The notes below the pieces were generated by a model. That model saw nothing but the letters and a program-made list of their open reading frames with translations, was not told where the DNA came from and did no database searches. Shown here piece by piece: positions 8,607 through 18,031 of a stretch of DNA of 64,000 bases; positions within the stretch are counted from its first letter, which is position 1, and every line of letters begins with the position of its first letter. The position numbers were made by a program, and so were the translations under genes. Source of the DNA: RCC1774 sp050330855. GTDB lineage: Bacteria > Cyanobacteriota > Cyanobacteriia > Thermosynechococcales > Thermosynechococcaceae. The stretch lies in assembly GCA_050330855.1 (NCBI GenBank), contig JBHJNL010000070.1, forward strand, positions 1 through 64,000, written 5' to 3'.

Positions 8607-9887
8607 TTAAGATTGGCGCTTGCGCGGGCGAGAGGGTTTGGCGGGTGTGGCTGACTTGCGTGACTTATGCGGACTCGGACGCCGTCTGCGGTTACCGTTG
8701 GAGGGCTTATTCCGGCCCGTTTGGATCGGCTCCGGCTTAATGGAAGGATCAGGTTCATACCCAGGAATCATTTCTCGATCGATATCTCGCTTCATGAGCC
8801 GTTCGATATCTCTTAAGAACTTATATTCATCAACACAAACCAGCGAGACTGCTTCTCCTTCATTGCCGGCCCGCCCGGTACGGCCAATTCGGTGAACATA
8901 ATCTTCAGGTATATTAGGGAGATCAAAATTGACGACATGGGGAAGCTGGTCAATATCTAAACCTCGGGCGGCAATATCGGTGGCAACCAAGACCCTCACG
9001 CTGCCCTGCTTGAAGTTGGCGAGAGCCCGTGTCCGCGCTCCCTGACTCTTATTACCGTGAATCGCTGCCGTGGAAATACCATCTTGTTCAAGCTGCTGGG
9101 CGAGTCGATTGGCACCGTGCTTGGTGCGCGTGAACACTAAGACTTGCTGCCAGTTGCGGGAGCCAATCAAAAACGAGAGCAATTCCCGCTTGCGAACGCG
9201 ATCGACGGGATGCACCATTTGAGCAACACTTTCTGCTGCCGTATTGCGGCGAGCCACCTCAATCAGCACCGGTGCATCCAGGAGCGTATTCGCGAGGGCT
9301 TGAATCTCTTGGGAGAAAGTGGCTGAAAAGAGCAGATTTTGCTGGGTTTGGGGTAGTAGCGCCAATACCTTGCGAATATCGTGGATAAAGCCCATGTCTA
9401 ACATGCGATCGGCTTCGTCGAGCACCAAAATTTCTAGCTGAGAGAGGTCTACCGTTCGACGACCCACGTGATCTAAGAGTCGTCCGGGTGTCGCGATCAA
9501 AATATCAACGCCGCTCCGCAAGCGCGTAATTTGAGGATTAATATTAACCCCTCCAAAGACAACGGTTGAGCGCAGCGACAGATATTTACCATAGATTTCT
9601 ACGCTTTCTGCGACCTGAGCCGCCAGTTCACGAGTGGGGGTCAGAATCAACGCACGGACGCATTGACGGCGTTTAGGCATCGTTGATGTGGCGTCACTGA
9701 GGCGCTGGAGCATCGGCAGCGTAAAGCCTGCTGTTTTACCGGTCCCGGTTTGGGCACCTGCTAAAACATCACGTCCTTCTAGAACGACGGGGATGGCTTG
9801 TTTTTGAATGGGGGTGGGGTCACTGTAGCCTTGTTCAGCAATTGCTTTAAGGAGTTTAGTAGATAGACCCAGAGAATCAAAGGACAT
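8607..9887 (-). CDS. rhlE: DEAD-box RNA helicase, RhlE type
   Basis: All helicase motifs are present: Q motif (TPIQKQAIP), I (AQTGTGKT), Ia (PTRELAAQ), II (DEAD), III (SAT), V (ATDIAARGLDI) and VI (HRIGRTGRAG). A basic, Arg/Lys/Pro-rich tail of about 55 residues follows, typical of RNA-binding extensions. I place the start at the ATG at 9887 because the protein then opens MSFDSLGLS, as RhlE proteins do; the frame extends 13 codons further upstream to 9926. It unwinds structured RNA in ribosome assembly or RNA decay. Cyanobacterial relatives (Crh helicases) respond to cold and redox, but no such control is visible here. Confidence 0.93.
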   Translation of the reverse strand: MSFDSLGLSTKLLKAIAEQGYSDPTPIQKQAIPVVLEGRDVLAGAQTGTGKTAGFTLPMLQRLSDATSTMPKRRQCVRALILTPTRELAAQVAESVEIYGKYLSLRSTVVFGGVNINPQITRLRSGVDILIATPGRLLDHVGRRTVDLSQLEILVLDEADRMLDMGFIHDIRKVLALLPQTQQNLLFSATFSQEIQALANTLLDAPVLIEVARRNTAAESVAQMVHPVDRVRKRELLSFLIGSRNWQQVLVFTRTKHGANRLAQQLEQDGISTAAIHGNKSQGARTRALANFKQGSVRVLVATDIAARGLDIDQLPHVVNFDLPNIPEDYVHRIGRTGRAGNEGEAVSLVCVDEYKFLRDIERLMKRDIDREMIPGYEPDPSIKPEPIQTGRNKPSNGNRRRRPSPHKSRKSATPAKPSRPRKRQS

Positions 9888-10115
9888 ATAAATTGAGGAA
9901 TGGGAGACCAAGCGGTCGATAGACATGAGTGTAACCTGCCCTCGCCGTCATCGGGAATGACCCAGGCCACGATATGCTTAGCATGAGATTAATAACAAAA
10001 CTTTTTCTAAGCTGCTCCGTCCTTTGCTAAGACTCATCCCTTGCTCATCAAGGTTCTGACGTCCTAAGATCTTTACGCCCGTGGCTACAGCGTAGCTTAG
10101 ACCAGGGTCAAGCTG

Positions 10116-12209
10116 ATGAAACAACTTCTTTATATTGAAATTCCTACCTTTGATACTGATGCCGTGCGTGACTGGCTGCAGTCGCAATGGCCCAACGGAT
10201 CACTCTTATCACAGGGTCATGATCTTCACGTAACGCCAACCTCTACGGGGCTTAAGCTTCAGTCCCAAGACCGGACGGTGGTTCTCTACCTCTGGCAGCA
10301 TCTACGGACCACTTATCTCAAAGCGAATCAATGGTCAGAGCAGCCGTTACCGGATCAGGCTCCAATTCTCAAAACCCTGGCCCGATCTCTGCGGCAAGCC
10401 TTCCCCATTCAACCGCAGCCCTTCCCTGAGATTGATTTGAGCCAAGGTGATATCTTTGCGGCGCTGCAGCCCTATTACCCCCTGACGGCGAAGTATTTTC
10501 AGCACATTCCCAATGGTGAAGCCGATCTGCAACGGGCCTACTGGTGGGAGAAGCGCTGGCGGGATGAAGTCAGCAACAGTTTTGATCCCCAGTCGGCCCA
10601 AGGGCAACCTGTTGCACATCAGGCTCCGGCGGTTAAAACACCCGATTCTAGCTGGGATGTGGTGATTGTGGGGGGCGCTCTAGGGGTCTTGAGTGCGGCA
10701 ATGCTGGCCCGACTGGGCTATCGCGTTGCATTGGTGGAACGGATCAAGTTTGGCCGCATGAATCGAGAATGGAATATTTCTCGCACAGAGCTGCAAACGC
10801 TGGTAGATGTGGGTTTGCTCACTGTGGCGGAGCTGGAAAGCTTGATTGCTCGCGAGTATCACGATAATTTCAATCTTTTCTTTAGCGGCAATAATGCCCC
10901 TAACGCCAGGGCTGCCGTGTTGACGACTCCAACGGTGCTCAACATTGCCATGGATTGCGATCGCCTCCTGCAGCTCTGCGGCGAAAAGCTAAGGGCAGCG
11001 GGTGGACAGATCCTGGAACTCACGGAATTTGAGCAGGCTTACCTAGAAGACGATAAGGTCACCATCCGTGCGAGGAACCTGGAGACCGATCAGGTATTGC
11101 ATCTGGAGTCACGACTTTTAATCGATGCCATGGGAACAGCCTCTCGCATTGCCCAGCACATTAATCCGGGGCAAGCCTTTGATAGCGTTTGTCCCACCAT
11201 TGGCGGTGTCATCAAAAACGGCTTTGCACCGGGGGTCTGGGACCATGACTATGGTGAACCGCTGCTCACCAATGGCGATATCAGTCGCGGCAGACAACTG
11301 ATCTGGGAAATGTTTCCGGGGCATGAGCAAGATCTGACGATTTATCTGTTCTACTATCACCAGATTAGGCCTGATAACCCTGGTTCTCTGCTGGCGCTAT
11401 TTGAAGATTTCTTTCACTGCTTACCTGAGTATCGCCGGTGCGATTTAGACAAGCTTGAATGGCGAAAGGCTGCCTTTGGCTATATTCCAGGGCGCTTTAG
11501 CCGCAATGCCGGGGACCGACTGCCGGGATGCGATCGCATCCTCTCCATTGGTGATGCCGCCTCCCTTAGCTCACCCTTGATCTTTACAGGGTTCGGATCT
11601 CTAGTTCGCAACCTGCCCCGCGTCACCCACCTTCTCGATGTTGCCCTCCAGTACGATCTGCTGACGGGCAAAGACCTGGGCCGTATCAATGCCTATCAAG
11701 ACAACCTCGCCGCCACCTGGATCTTTTCACGGGGCATGATGGTCGCTCCTGGCTCTAAGCTCGCTCCCAACTGGATTAACTCCACCCTAAACACCTTCTT
11801 TGGGGTCTTAACCAAAGAATCCCCCCAGCAGGTTGATGACTTCATCAAAGATCGCGGAAGCTGGTCATTTATGACTCGCAATGCCCTGATTGCAGGCTGG
11901 CGCAACCCCATGATTCCAATCTGGGTGGTGCAGTCCATGGGATGGTCTGATTTCATTCGCTGGGTTGGCACCTATATTGCCTTTACCTGGGCCACCCTAA
12001 TGGCATTTCTATTCGGGGGCTGGTTCCCTGAGTTTTTACTGCGTCAGCAGGCACAGATTGCGCCCCGCTGGCCCCGACTCTGGCATCAACTCCTGGCCTG
12101 GAGCTATCGCCTCACCTATGGCATGGGTCGGCCTCGTCTTCAGCTTCGATTACCCACAGCGGTCGCCGCAACGCCAACGCCCCAAGCCGTCACTGAGGTT
12201 TCGCGATGA
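10116..12209 (+). CDS. cruA: FAD-dependent lycopene cyclase, CruA type
   Basis: The 697-residue flavoprotein has an N-terminal extension of about 180 residues, then a Rossmann FAD-binding motif (VVIVGGALGVLSAAMLARLG) and the FGRMNREWNISR segment typical of CruA/CruP proteins. Later come ALLIDAMGT-like (LLIDAMGTASRI) and GDAASLSSPLIFTGFG, which close the FAD site. The C-terminal part is hydrophobic (WVGTYIAFTWATLMAFLFGG). CruA enzymes cyclise lycopene to beta- or gamma-carotene in thylakoid membranes, and chlorophyll association has been reported for CruA. The length favours CruA over the shorter CruP. It is followed 13 bp later by a small membrane protein gene. Confidence 0.78.
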   Translation: MKQLLYIEIPTFDTDAVRDWLQSQWPNGSLLSQGHDLHVTPTSTGLKLQSQDRTVVLYLWQHLRTTYLKANQWSEQPLPDQAPILKTLARSLRQAFPIQPQPFPEIDLSQGDIFAALQPYYPLTAKYFQHIPNGEADLQRAYWWEKRWRDEVSNSFDPQSAQGQPVAHQAPAVKTPDSSWDVVIVGGALGVLSAAMLARLGYRVALVERIKFGRMNREWNISRTELQTLVDVGLLTVAELESLIAREYHDNFNLFFSGNNAPNARAAVLTTPTVLNIAMDCDRLLQLCGEKLRAAGGQILELTEFEQAYLEDDKVTIRARNLETDQVLHLESRLLIDAMGTASRIAQHINPGQAFDSVCPTIGGVIKNGFAPGVWDHDYGEPLLTNGDISRGRQLIWEMFPGHEQDLTIYLFYYHQIRPDNPGSLLALFEDFFHCLPEYRRCDLDKLEWRKAAFGYIPGRFSRNAGDRLPGCDRILSIGDAASLSSPLIFTGFGSLVRNLPRVTHLLDVALQYDLLTGKDLGRINAYQDNLAATWIFSRGMMVAPGSKLAPNWINSTLNTFFGVLTKESPQQVDDFIKDRGSWSFMTRNALIAGWRNPMIPIWVVQSMGWSDFIRWVGTYIAFTWATLMAFLFGGWFPEFLLRQQAQIAPRWPRLWHQLLAWSYRLTYGMGRPRLQLRLPTAVAATPTPQAVTEVSR

Positions 12210-12222
12210 ATAGGACCTCTTC

Positions 12223-12717
12223 ATGGAACCGCACATGATCGGAATGCTACTGCAGTCTTCATGGGTTCATTGGCTAGACCAGGGAGCCGAGTCCTACCTG
12301 AACATTACCTGGTGGGTAGCCCACCCGTTCGGCATGGTGGTGGCCGTAGTGGTGCTGCTAGTACTAGCGCAGGCGATTTTGGGGCTAGTGAGCAATTTTA
12401 TTAAGCAGCTATTGCTGCTCATAGTAAAGTCTCCCTATCTGCTGCTGCAGTGGGTATTGGCGAAATCGTCTCGGTCCTTGAATCTACCCACCATGACGCT
12501 CAAGTCACCGAGCCTCAAGCGTCAAGAGACGGGGAATATCCAGGAGCGATTACTCAAGGTACTCACTCAGCTAGAAGCGACCAAACAGGAGCAAGAGAAA
12601 ATCCTGAAGGAATTAAAGAGCTTGTTAGCCCATCATCAACAGCAGGCAACGATGAATGAAACCGTCAGTCCAGCATCAAAGTCAGCAACAACGAAGCCCA
12701 CAGCTCCTCAGCCCTAG
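12223..12717 (+). CDS. Small membrane protein with C-terminal coiled coil, unknown
   Basis: The 164-residue protein has one strong membrane segment (about 35-60, GMVVAVVVLLVLAQAILGLV) and a second hydrophobic stretch (LLLLIVKSPYLLLQWVLA). A predicted coiled coil follows (about 105-140, rich in QLEATKQEQEKILKELK), then a Ser/Thr/Pro-rich tail. I do not recognise the family. Its close spacing to the lycopene cyclase gene suggests one transcript and possibly a membrane partner (inference). Confidence 0.65.
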   Translation: MEPHMIGMLLQSSWVHWLDQGAESYLNITWWVAHPFGMVVAVVVLLVLAQAILGLVSNFIKQLLLLIVKSPYLLLQWVLAKSSRSLNLPTMTLKSPSLKRQETGNIQERLLKVLTQLEATKQEQEKILKELKSLLAHHQQQATMNETVSPASKSATTKPTAPQP

Positions 12718-12747
12718 GCTTCCTGCGCTTTTCGTGAGCAGTCTCGC

Positions 12748-13464
12748 CTACATTTCACGCACGATGGGCTGACCATCTTTAATCTCGCCAATCAACACAA
12801 GATCGGTGATATTCACAAAGATTCCGTTCTCTAACACACCGGGGATATTGTTGAGGAGGGCTTCTAGCTCCGGGGGGTTGGCAATGGATTCAAACTTCGT
12901 ATCAATGACCATATTGCCCTGATCGGTGATCACAGGACCATCTTTGTTGATGCCCATACGGAGGTCTGGTTTGCCACCCAGTTTCTCTAAGGCTCGCATT
13001 ACGGGGGCAATCGCCATAGGCAGAACTTCAACCGGCACCGGGAACGTGGACCCCAAAGCCTCCACAATTTTGGACTGATCGACAACGACAATAAACTCTT
13101 CAGCAAGGGAGTCCACAACTTTTTCGCGGGTATGGGCCGCGCCGCCGCCCTTAATTAAATTTTTGGCCGGATCGACTTCATCTGCGCCATCAATACCAAT
13201 ATGGATCCGTTCGACTTCATCAAGGGTGGTGAGGGGGATGCCGTATTGTTTCGCCAGAACTGACGCCTGGAAAGAGGTGGGGACGCCTTTGATATCGGTG
13301 AGTTCGCCAGACTTGATGCGATCGCCCAAAAACTGAATGGCAAAGGCAGTGGTAGAGCCGGTCCCTAGTCCAACAACAGAGCCTGATTTGACCCGATCAG
13401 CAGCGGCTTTACCCACCTGCTGTTTCATTAACTTCACCGGATCCATTGCGTCGCTCATAGCCAA
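12748..13464 (-). CDS. rpiA: Ribose-5-phosphate isomerase A
   Basis: The protein contains the RpiA signatures VGLGTGSTTAFAI near the N-terminus, GADEVDP and KGGGAAHTREK (catalytic and phosphate-binding region), and a full-length C-terminus ending in QPIVREM. It interconverts ribose-5-phosphate and ribulose-5-phosphate in the Calvin-Benson and pentose phosphate pathways. Length (238) is normal. Met-1, -3 and -6 are all possible starts; the conserved part begins near DPVKLMKQQ. Confidence 0.95.
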   Translation of the reverse strand: MAMSDAMDPVKLMKQQVGKAAADRVKSGSVVGLGTGSTTAFAIQFLGDRIKSGELTDIKGVPTSFQASVLAKQYGIPLTTLDEVERIHIGIDGADEVDPAKNLIKGGGAAHTREKVVDSLAEEFIVVVDQSKIVEALGSTFPVPVEVLPMAIAPVMRALEKLGGKPDLRMGINKDGPVITDQGNMVIDTKFESIANPPELEALLNNIPGVLENGIFVNITDLVLIGEIKDGQPIVREM

Positions 13465-13583
13465 TCTCTTGCGTCTACATCGTTGTCAGTGTAAACCGAA
13501 ACCAGCCTCTATCTAACTTAAGCGGAATGGGGCTAGACCCGCAGAATAGCTTGGTCCGGGTGATTAGGATTGGGAATCAAGCG

Positions 13584-13985
13584 TTAATTTTTGCAATCAA
13601 CCCAAAAATCAAGCGTTTCTAAAACGGTTTGCCCAATCAGGACAATATCCCCAGTCACCAATGTTGCTTCAATGGTTTCTCGTCCTTCTATCTCAATAAT
13701 GACGGGGCCAGTCCTATCAATCCGTTCTTCACTAGAGTTAGCGTACTTCGCTATTTGTTGCCCCCGAATGCTAAGCCCTAAGGTCGAAACAATCGTCTCA
13801 GGCAAAACAGTTCTGACCGCCCCGATATCAATGAGGGCTTCCGCCTCGCAGCTTCGCGATGTATCGGGGTTCAACAGTCCATGTTTTACAAGTTCTTCGT
13901 CTACAGCATTGGTCAATCTAACTCTTACACGCACTGCTCCTATAGACTCTGCCGCCTCTGCTGAAGGATTTTGAAGTTGGATCAT
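13584..13985 (-). CDS. Retropepsin-like (clan AA) aspartic protease homologue with altered DTG motif
   Basis: This 133-residue protein follows the single-domain retropepsin-like pattern common in cyanobacteria: an N-terminal VRVRL strand, the flap-like middle, and a GDIVLIGQTVLETLDFWVD C-terminus. The catalytic motif is normally D-T/S-G-A. Here it reads ALIDIGAVRTVLP, so the Thr/Ser after Asp is Ile. Asp is retained, so weak activity is not excluded, but the conserved hydrogen-bond partner is lost. The natural substrate is unknown. No toxin or antitoxin partner is adjacent. Confidence 0.65.
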   Translation of the reverse strand: MIQLQNPSAEAAESIGAVRVRVRLTNAVDEELVKHGLLNPDTSRSCEAEALIDIGAVRTVLPETIVSTLGLSIRGQQIAKYANSSEERIDRTGPVIIEIEGRETIEATLVTGDIVLIGQTVLETLDFWVDCKN

Positions 13986-14169
13986 GAATCACCTCCCAGC
14001 CCAGGCAAGAGCTACTAATCTTGCTTCTATTCTGCCACGCTGTTGATGCGAGAGACTGAAGTTCTGTAATACACGATTGAGAGAAAGGAGCAACCTTGCT
14101 TCTCAAACGATCGCACGGGAATAGCTGACGCAGAAAACGGATCAGCAACTCTTGTCATAAACAGTTCGA

Positions 14170-14532
14170 TTAGGCGATTTTCGGAGCAAAGCCCTTGGGC
14201 TTGAAATAGGCATAAATCTTTTCAGGGACGCCCTGAAGTGCCTGAAAGAGAGCAGGACACAGGTAAGATTCAGAATCTAGGGCAGAGACATAATACCAAT
14301 GCCCACCCATTTCTTCTCGACGCCACTCAAACACAATTTGATGATCGGCAAAGGGCGTCGTTGATAGCAATAGGATAAACCCCGACTCGGCGTTGGGAAT
14401 CTCAGCAATCATTTTGGTGATGGTGGCATCGGCCCCTGCCACCAGTGGTTCTTGCTCTAAACCTGCTTGATAGTCATCAAAAACCCACAGCCCCTCGTGC
14501 TTGTAGGGATGTATTGCTGTAATCGAATGCAT
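14170..14532 (-). CDS. DUF6717-like conserved hypothetical protein
   Basis: This 120-residue soluble protein opens MHSITAIHPYKHEGLWVFDD and contains EPLVAGADATI, which I associate with the DUF6717 family. It has no signal peptide or membrane segment. Function is unknown. It is the last gene of a leftward unit with the two genes to its right (37-bp and 8-bp gaps). Confidence 0.6.
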   Translation of the reverse strand: MHSITAIHPYKHEGLWVFDDYQAGLEQEPLVAGADATITKMIAEIPNAESGFILLLSTTPFADHQIVFEWRREEMGGHWYYVSALDSESYLCPALFQALQGVPEKIYAYFKPKGFAPKIA

Positions 14533-14569
14533 CTTTATCTAGGTACCTAAAAAATTGAACCTCAGTAGA

Positions 14570-14851
14570 TTAAGAAGCCGGTCCATTCTCTGAACGGCGA
14601 CTCCACGGACCAAACCGTTCGGCATAAAAATCGAGAATCTGTTTAAGCTGATCTCGATCGGCTTCCCCCAAGCTGTTTGGATGACCCATACGCAGCCAAC
14701 CAACCTGGCTCTGCATATAGTCAAACTCGGTCGCCTCTTGGGGTAAAAGCTCGGTTTCAACCCCTTCAATTTGACCCAAATGCGCTGCAATCTCTCGGTA
14801 AACGGCTAGCGGCAGCTCATGATAACGAATATCGTACTGTTCTAAAGTCAC
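14570..14851 (-). CDS. Conserved hypothetical protein, 93 aa
   Basis: A short acidic soluble protein (YHELPLAVYREIAAHLGQIE near the N-terminus) with no recognised domain. Its start lies 8 bp after the stop of the PedR-like gene, so translation is probably coupled, and the two may be functionally linked. A role in redox- or light-controlled physiology is only guilt by association. Confidence 0.6.
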   Translation of the reverse strand: MTLEQYDIRYHELPLAVYREIAAHLGQIEGVETELLPQEATEFDYMQSQVGWLRMGHPNSLGEADRDQLKQILDFYAERFGPWSRRSENGPAS

Positions 14852-14859
14852 AGGAATAA

Positions 14860-15153
14860 TTAAGATTCAACGCTGGAAGACTCAGACCTGCCACCAACGC
14901 TCTCTGGTAAAGGACAGCAGTTCACATTATCAAGACAAACTTTGCCCCATTCTAAAGCCCAACGAACCAGGGCAACTCGGTTTTCAGTTCCGGTCTTGGT
15001 CAAAATGTTGCTGATATGGTTGTCCACAGTGCGCTTGCTAATCTCAAGGCGCTGTGAAATCTCTTCGTTCTTAAGGCCAGAAGATACGAGTTCAATCACC
15101 TGAACTTCTCGCTCAGATAAAGCATGACCTGTTTGTAGTTCTCCAGCGCTCAT
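14860..15153 (-). CDS. pedR: Small LuxR-type transcriptional regulator, PedR-like
   Basis: The 97-residue protein is essentially one GerE/LuxR helix-turn-helix (LSEREVQVIELVSSGLKNEE, then ISKRTVDNHISNILTKTG) with no receiver domain. It is followed by a conserved cysteine-containing tail (WGKVCLDNVNCCPLP). This layout matches PedR of cyanobacteria, a regulator that senses photosynthetic electron transport through thioredoxin-linked cysteines. The cysteines at about 75, 80 and 81 are the candidate redox sensors. It leads a three-gene leftward unit. Assignment to PedR rests on remembered family features. Confidence 0.75.
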   Translation of the reverse strand: MSAGELQTGHALSEREVQVIELVSSGLKNEEISQRLEISKRTVDNHISNILTKTGTENRVALVRWALEWGKVCLDNVNCCPLPESVGGRSESSSVES

Positions 15154-15279
15154 AAGTTTTCTTTAACCCTGTAGATCTACCTACTAATTCTAGACTAATT
15201 GTAAAAGTTGGGTAGAGATTTTAAGGGTGTCATCAGATCTGAACCATGTCGATAAGATGCCCCAACCCTCTCTACCTCA

Positions 15280-16896
15280 CTACGACTCATCTTGGTTTTG
15301 CCCCAAAGTCAAAGGTGCGATCGCACTTAACATAAGCTTGGGATGGTCCCCGTGGACCTGATGTAGGTTCCAATCATTCTTGAACAGCAGCACCGGACGG
15401 TCCCAGCTATCTTTAACGGTAATGGCATTGAAGATGCGACCCACCTTCTCTAGAGCAGGCCATCCTTCTGTGACCCAGCGGGCGACGGAGTAGGGCAGTA
15501 ATTCTAGGCGAGTTTCGACACCATATTCGTGCTCTAGCCTAAACTGAACCACTTCGATTTGGAGCTGACCGACTGCGGCCAAAATCGGGTCGCGCTTACT
15601 TTCGTCAACGGAGTACATAATTTGCACCGCTCCCTCTTCCCGTAGTTCCGAGACGCCCTTCTGAAACTGCTTGAACTTAGAGGGGTTCGGGTTTTTTAGA
15701 TAGGCAAATAGCTCCGGCGAAAAGCAGGGGATGCCGTCATACTCAAGCTTTTTGCCTTGAAAGATCGTATCGCCAATGGCAAATACCCCCGGATTATTGA
15801 GGCCAATCACATCGCCGGGATAGGCTTCATCAATAGAGGCACGACCTTGAGCAAACAGCTTCTGCGGACGCGAGAGTCGAATGGTCTTGCCGGTACGGGC
15901 GTGGCTAACGGTCATATCTTTTTCAAACTTGCCAGAGCAAACGCGGATAAAGGCCACGCGATCGCGATGTTTGGGGTCCATATTGGCCTGCAGTTTAAAC
16001 ACAAACCCAGAGAAGTCTTCGTGAGTCGGTTCAATATCGCCCAACGTACTGTGATAGGCGCAGGGCTTGAGGGCATAATCCATAAAGGCTTCTAAGAATA
16101 GCTCCACGCCAAAGTTGGTCATGGCGCTGCCAAAAAAGATCGGTGTCATCAGGCCTGCATGCACCAGTTCGAGATCTAACGCTGGGCCTAGTTCTTCGAT
16201 TAGCTCTAACTCGTCTTTAAGCTGAACGTAAAGATCGCGTTCTAGAAGGTCTTCAATTTTCGGATCGCCAATCTCAATGACGGTAGCTTTCGCCTCCCGC
16301 TTACCATGGATGCTGCGCTCAAACAGATGAATCTTGCGGCTGCGTCGGTCAAAGACACCCCTGAAGCGATCTCCTGTGCCAATGGGCCAGTTGACGGCAT
16401 AGGTCTGCAAGCCTAGCTCTTGCTCAATTTCGTCCAGCAACTCCAGTGGCTCTCGCCCTGGACGGTCGAGCTTGTTGATAAAGGTAAAAATAGGAAGCGA
16501 TCGCAACTTGCATACTTCAAACAATTTGCGGGTCTGTGGTTCTAGCCCCTTCGCTGCATCCACCAGCATCACAGCATTATCGGCAGCAGCTAAGGTTCGG
16601 TAGGTATCTTCACTAAAGTCTTGGTGACCAGGGGTATCGAGCAGATTAATCTGGAAATCGTCATAGGCAAACTGCAGCACCGTCGAAGTAATTGAAATAC
16701 CACGCTGTTGTTCCATCTCCATCCAGTCAGAGGTGGCTTGACGTTGCGATCGTCTCGCTTTTACAGCGCCTGCTTCATGAATTGCGCCTCCGTAAAGCAA
16801 CAACTTTTCCGTTAGCGTCGTCTTCCCTGCGTCTGGGTGCGAAATAATAGCGAAGTTACGACGGCGATTGACCGCAGCGGCCAGTTCTGTAGACAT
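15280..16896 (-). CDS. prfC: Peptide chain release factor 3
   Basis: GTPase motifs are clear: G1 ISHPDAGKTT, switch region RGISITSTV, G3 DTPGHQDF and G4 INKLDRPGREP. The G1 to G4 order and the C-terminal half match RF3, which recycles RF1/RF2 from the ribosome. I choose the ATG at 16896, which gives MSTELAAAVNRRRNFAIISH and 538 residues, close to the usual size. The open frame runs 35 codons further to 17001, but a TATAAT box reads within that extension, so transcription probably starts after it. Confidence 0.94.
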   Translation of the reverse strand: MSTELAAAVNRRRNFAIISHPDAGKTTLTEKLLLYGGAIHEAGAVKARRSQRQATSDWMEMEQQRGISITSTVLQFAYDDFQINLLDTPGHQDFSEDTYRTLAAADNAVMLVDAAKGLEPQTRKLFEVCKLRSLPIFTFINKLDRPGREPLELLDEIEQELGLQTYAVNWPIGTGDRFRGVFDRRSRKIHLFERSIHGKREAKATVIEIGDPKIEDLLERDLYVQLKDELELIEELGPALDLELVHAGLMTPIFFGSAMTNFGVELFLEAFMDYALKPCAYHSTLGDIEPTHEDFSGFVFKLQANMDPKHRDRVAFIRVCSGKFEKDMTVSHARTGKTIRLSRPQKLFAQGRASIDEAYPGDVIGLNNPGVFAIGDTIFQGKKLEYDGIPCFSPELFAYLKNPNPSKFKQFQKGVSELREEGAVQIMYSVDESKRDPILAAVGQLQIEVVQFRLEHEYGVETRLELLPYSVARWVTEGWPALEKVGRIFNAITVKDSWDRPVLLFKNDWNLHQVHGDHPKLMLSAIAPLTLGQNQDES

Positions 16897-16926
16897 ACTT
16901 TTGAAGACTGATAGGGAAGTCATCCC

Positions 16927-16932
16927 ATTATA
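16927..16932 (-). promoter_or_regulatory. Candidate -10 box for prfC
   Basis: The minus strand reads TATAAT here, 31 bases upstream of the chosen prfC ATG at 16896. No good -35 is visible at 17 +/- 1 bases, so this is only a candidate. It supports the shorter prfC start. Confidence 0.35.
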
Positions 16933-17175
16933 GAGGGGGCATTTCAATTTCAGGGAACCTAACGGTACGACGGGAGGCCCAGCATGAAATTTCATCAACA
17001 AAATCGATCAATAAACGCTCTATCCCCTATCCACTGAAAACGTTTAGACTGATTTGATCATATCTATCACTCAGCGATGCAGTGTTGCTCTCTTCCGCTT
17101 TCCGGCCCATGCCCTAAAAATGATTTAGGTTTAGATTGCCTTTATGAAAATTATTTATTTTGCCCTACCTAGACA

Positions 17176-17205
17176 TTGACGTTCTCTTAGATCTCAAGGC
17201 ACAAT
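17176..17205 (+). promoter_or_regulatory. Candidate sigma-70 promoter for the exported protein gene
   Basis: TTGACG at 17176-17181 and CACAAT at 17200-17205 are separated by 18 bases. Transcription would start near 17212, leaving a leader of about 85 bases before the ATG at 17299. Confidence 0.4.
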
Positions 17206-17298
17206 AGAAACACGTTAGGTGCCAAATAATTCACAGAAACACCTATCAGATGCGGCGGGGGAAGCAATCAAAATTAAGAATGATGACAAGGTGACCCC

Positions 17299-17979
17299 AT
17301 GAATATAAGAAGTACCGTTTCAGGACTTGTTGTTGCGACAGCAGGGTTACTTTCGGTCTCCACTCATATCGCTGTTGCAGAGCAAGGCTTTTCGTTTGAG
17401 CCTATTGTTCCTGAGCAGTCTGCTGGGGTTGAATTTGTCAATCCAGCCACCCCTCGATCTGCCCCTGCTTCTCAACCTGCTTATGTAGAGGCTTCCCAAC
17501 CTAATCAAACAGAAATTTTAGATAACTATGGCCTCATCAAGGCGGCTCAAGGTAATCAGGTCTCTGTTCGACTTTTAACAGGAGAGACTAAAACCTATCT
17601 GCTTGCCTCTAACGCAGAAGGTGCAAGTGTCCGACAAGGAAGTCTAGTGGGTTTTGAGACCAACAGTAAAGGCAATATTACGCGACTATCTCCGCCCCAA
17701 GTTCAGCGGATTTATCGCGGTACTCTAATCATAGTCGAAGACCAAAAAATTGGCATGGTGACGCCTGAGGGGGAGCGCTTTGTGACAACGTTGTCTAAAG
17801 CCAAAATTGCCCGGATGGGTTTAGCACCCGGTCAGCCCATTAAAATCACGCAATACAAAGGCACTTGGGCTACTAAAGTGTGTCAGCCCGGCGCACGAAA
17901 TGATGATGATGCTCAACCCATCATTGCCGATCAGAGCGGTATCTCACTGGGCGGCCCCATTGCACCCCAAGGCCAATAA
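17299..17979 (+). CDS. Exported protein of unknown function, 226 aa
   Basis: A signal peptide is evident at 1-27 (VSGLVVATAGLLSVSTHIAV, cleavage near AVAEQ). A Pro/Ala/Gln-rich linker to about 75 and a folded region (about 76-200) with several beta-like strands (GNQVSVRLLTGETKTYLL, YRGTLIIVEDQKIGMVTPEG) follow. The strand pattern suggests small beta-barrel-like repeats. One cysteine (KVCQPG) sits near the end. I recognise no family. It opens the exported-protein block of 17.3-21.6 kb but on the opposite strand to the rest. Confidence 0.75.
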   Translation: MNIRSTVSGLVVATAGLLSVSTHIAVAEQGFSFEPIVPEQSAGVEFVNPATPRSAPASQPAYVEASQPNQTEILDNYGLIKAAQGNQVSVRLLTGETKTYLLASNAEGASVRQGSLVGFETNSKGNITRLSPPQVQRIYRGTLIIVEDQKIGMVTPEGERFVTTLSKAKIARMGLAPGQPIKITQYKGTWATKVCQPGARNDDDAQPIIADQSGISLGGPIAPQGQ

Positions 17980-18031
17980 TGGATCAGTGACCTCAAAAAC
18001 AAAATAGTAAAGACAACCAGCAAATACCGCG

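Larger units (their letters stand above)
16897..17298. other. 402-bp divergent promoter region
   Basis: The gap separates leftward prfC from the rightward exported-protein gene. Apart from the two candidate promoters listed, it is AT-rich around 17140-17160. I find no RNA gene or repeat in it. Confidence 0.45.
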
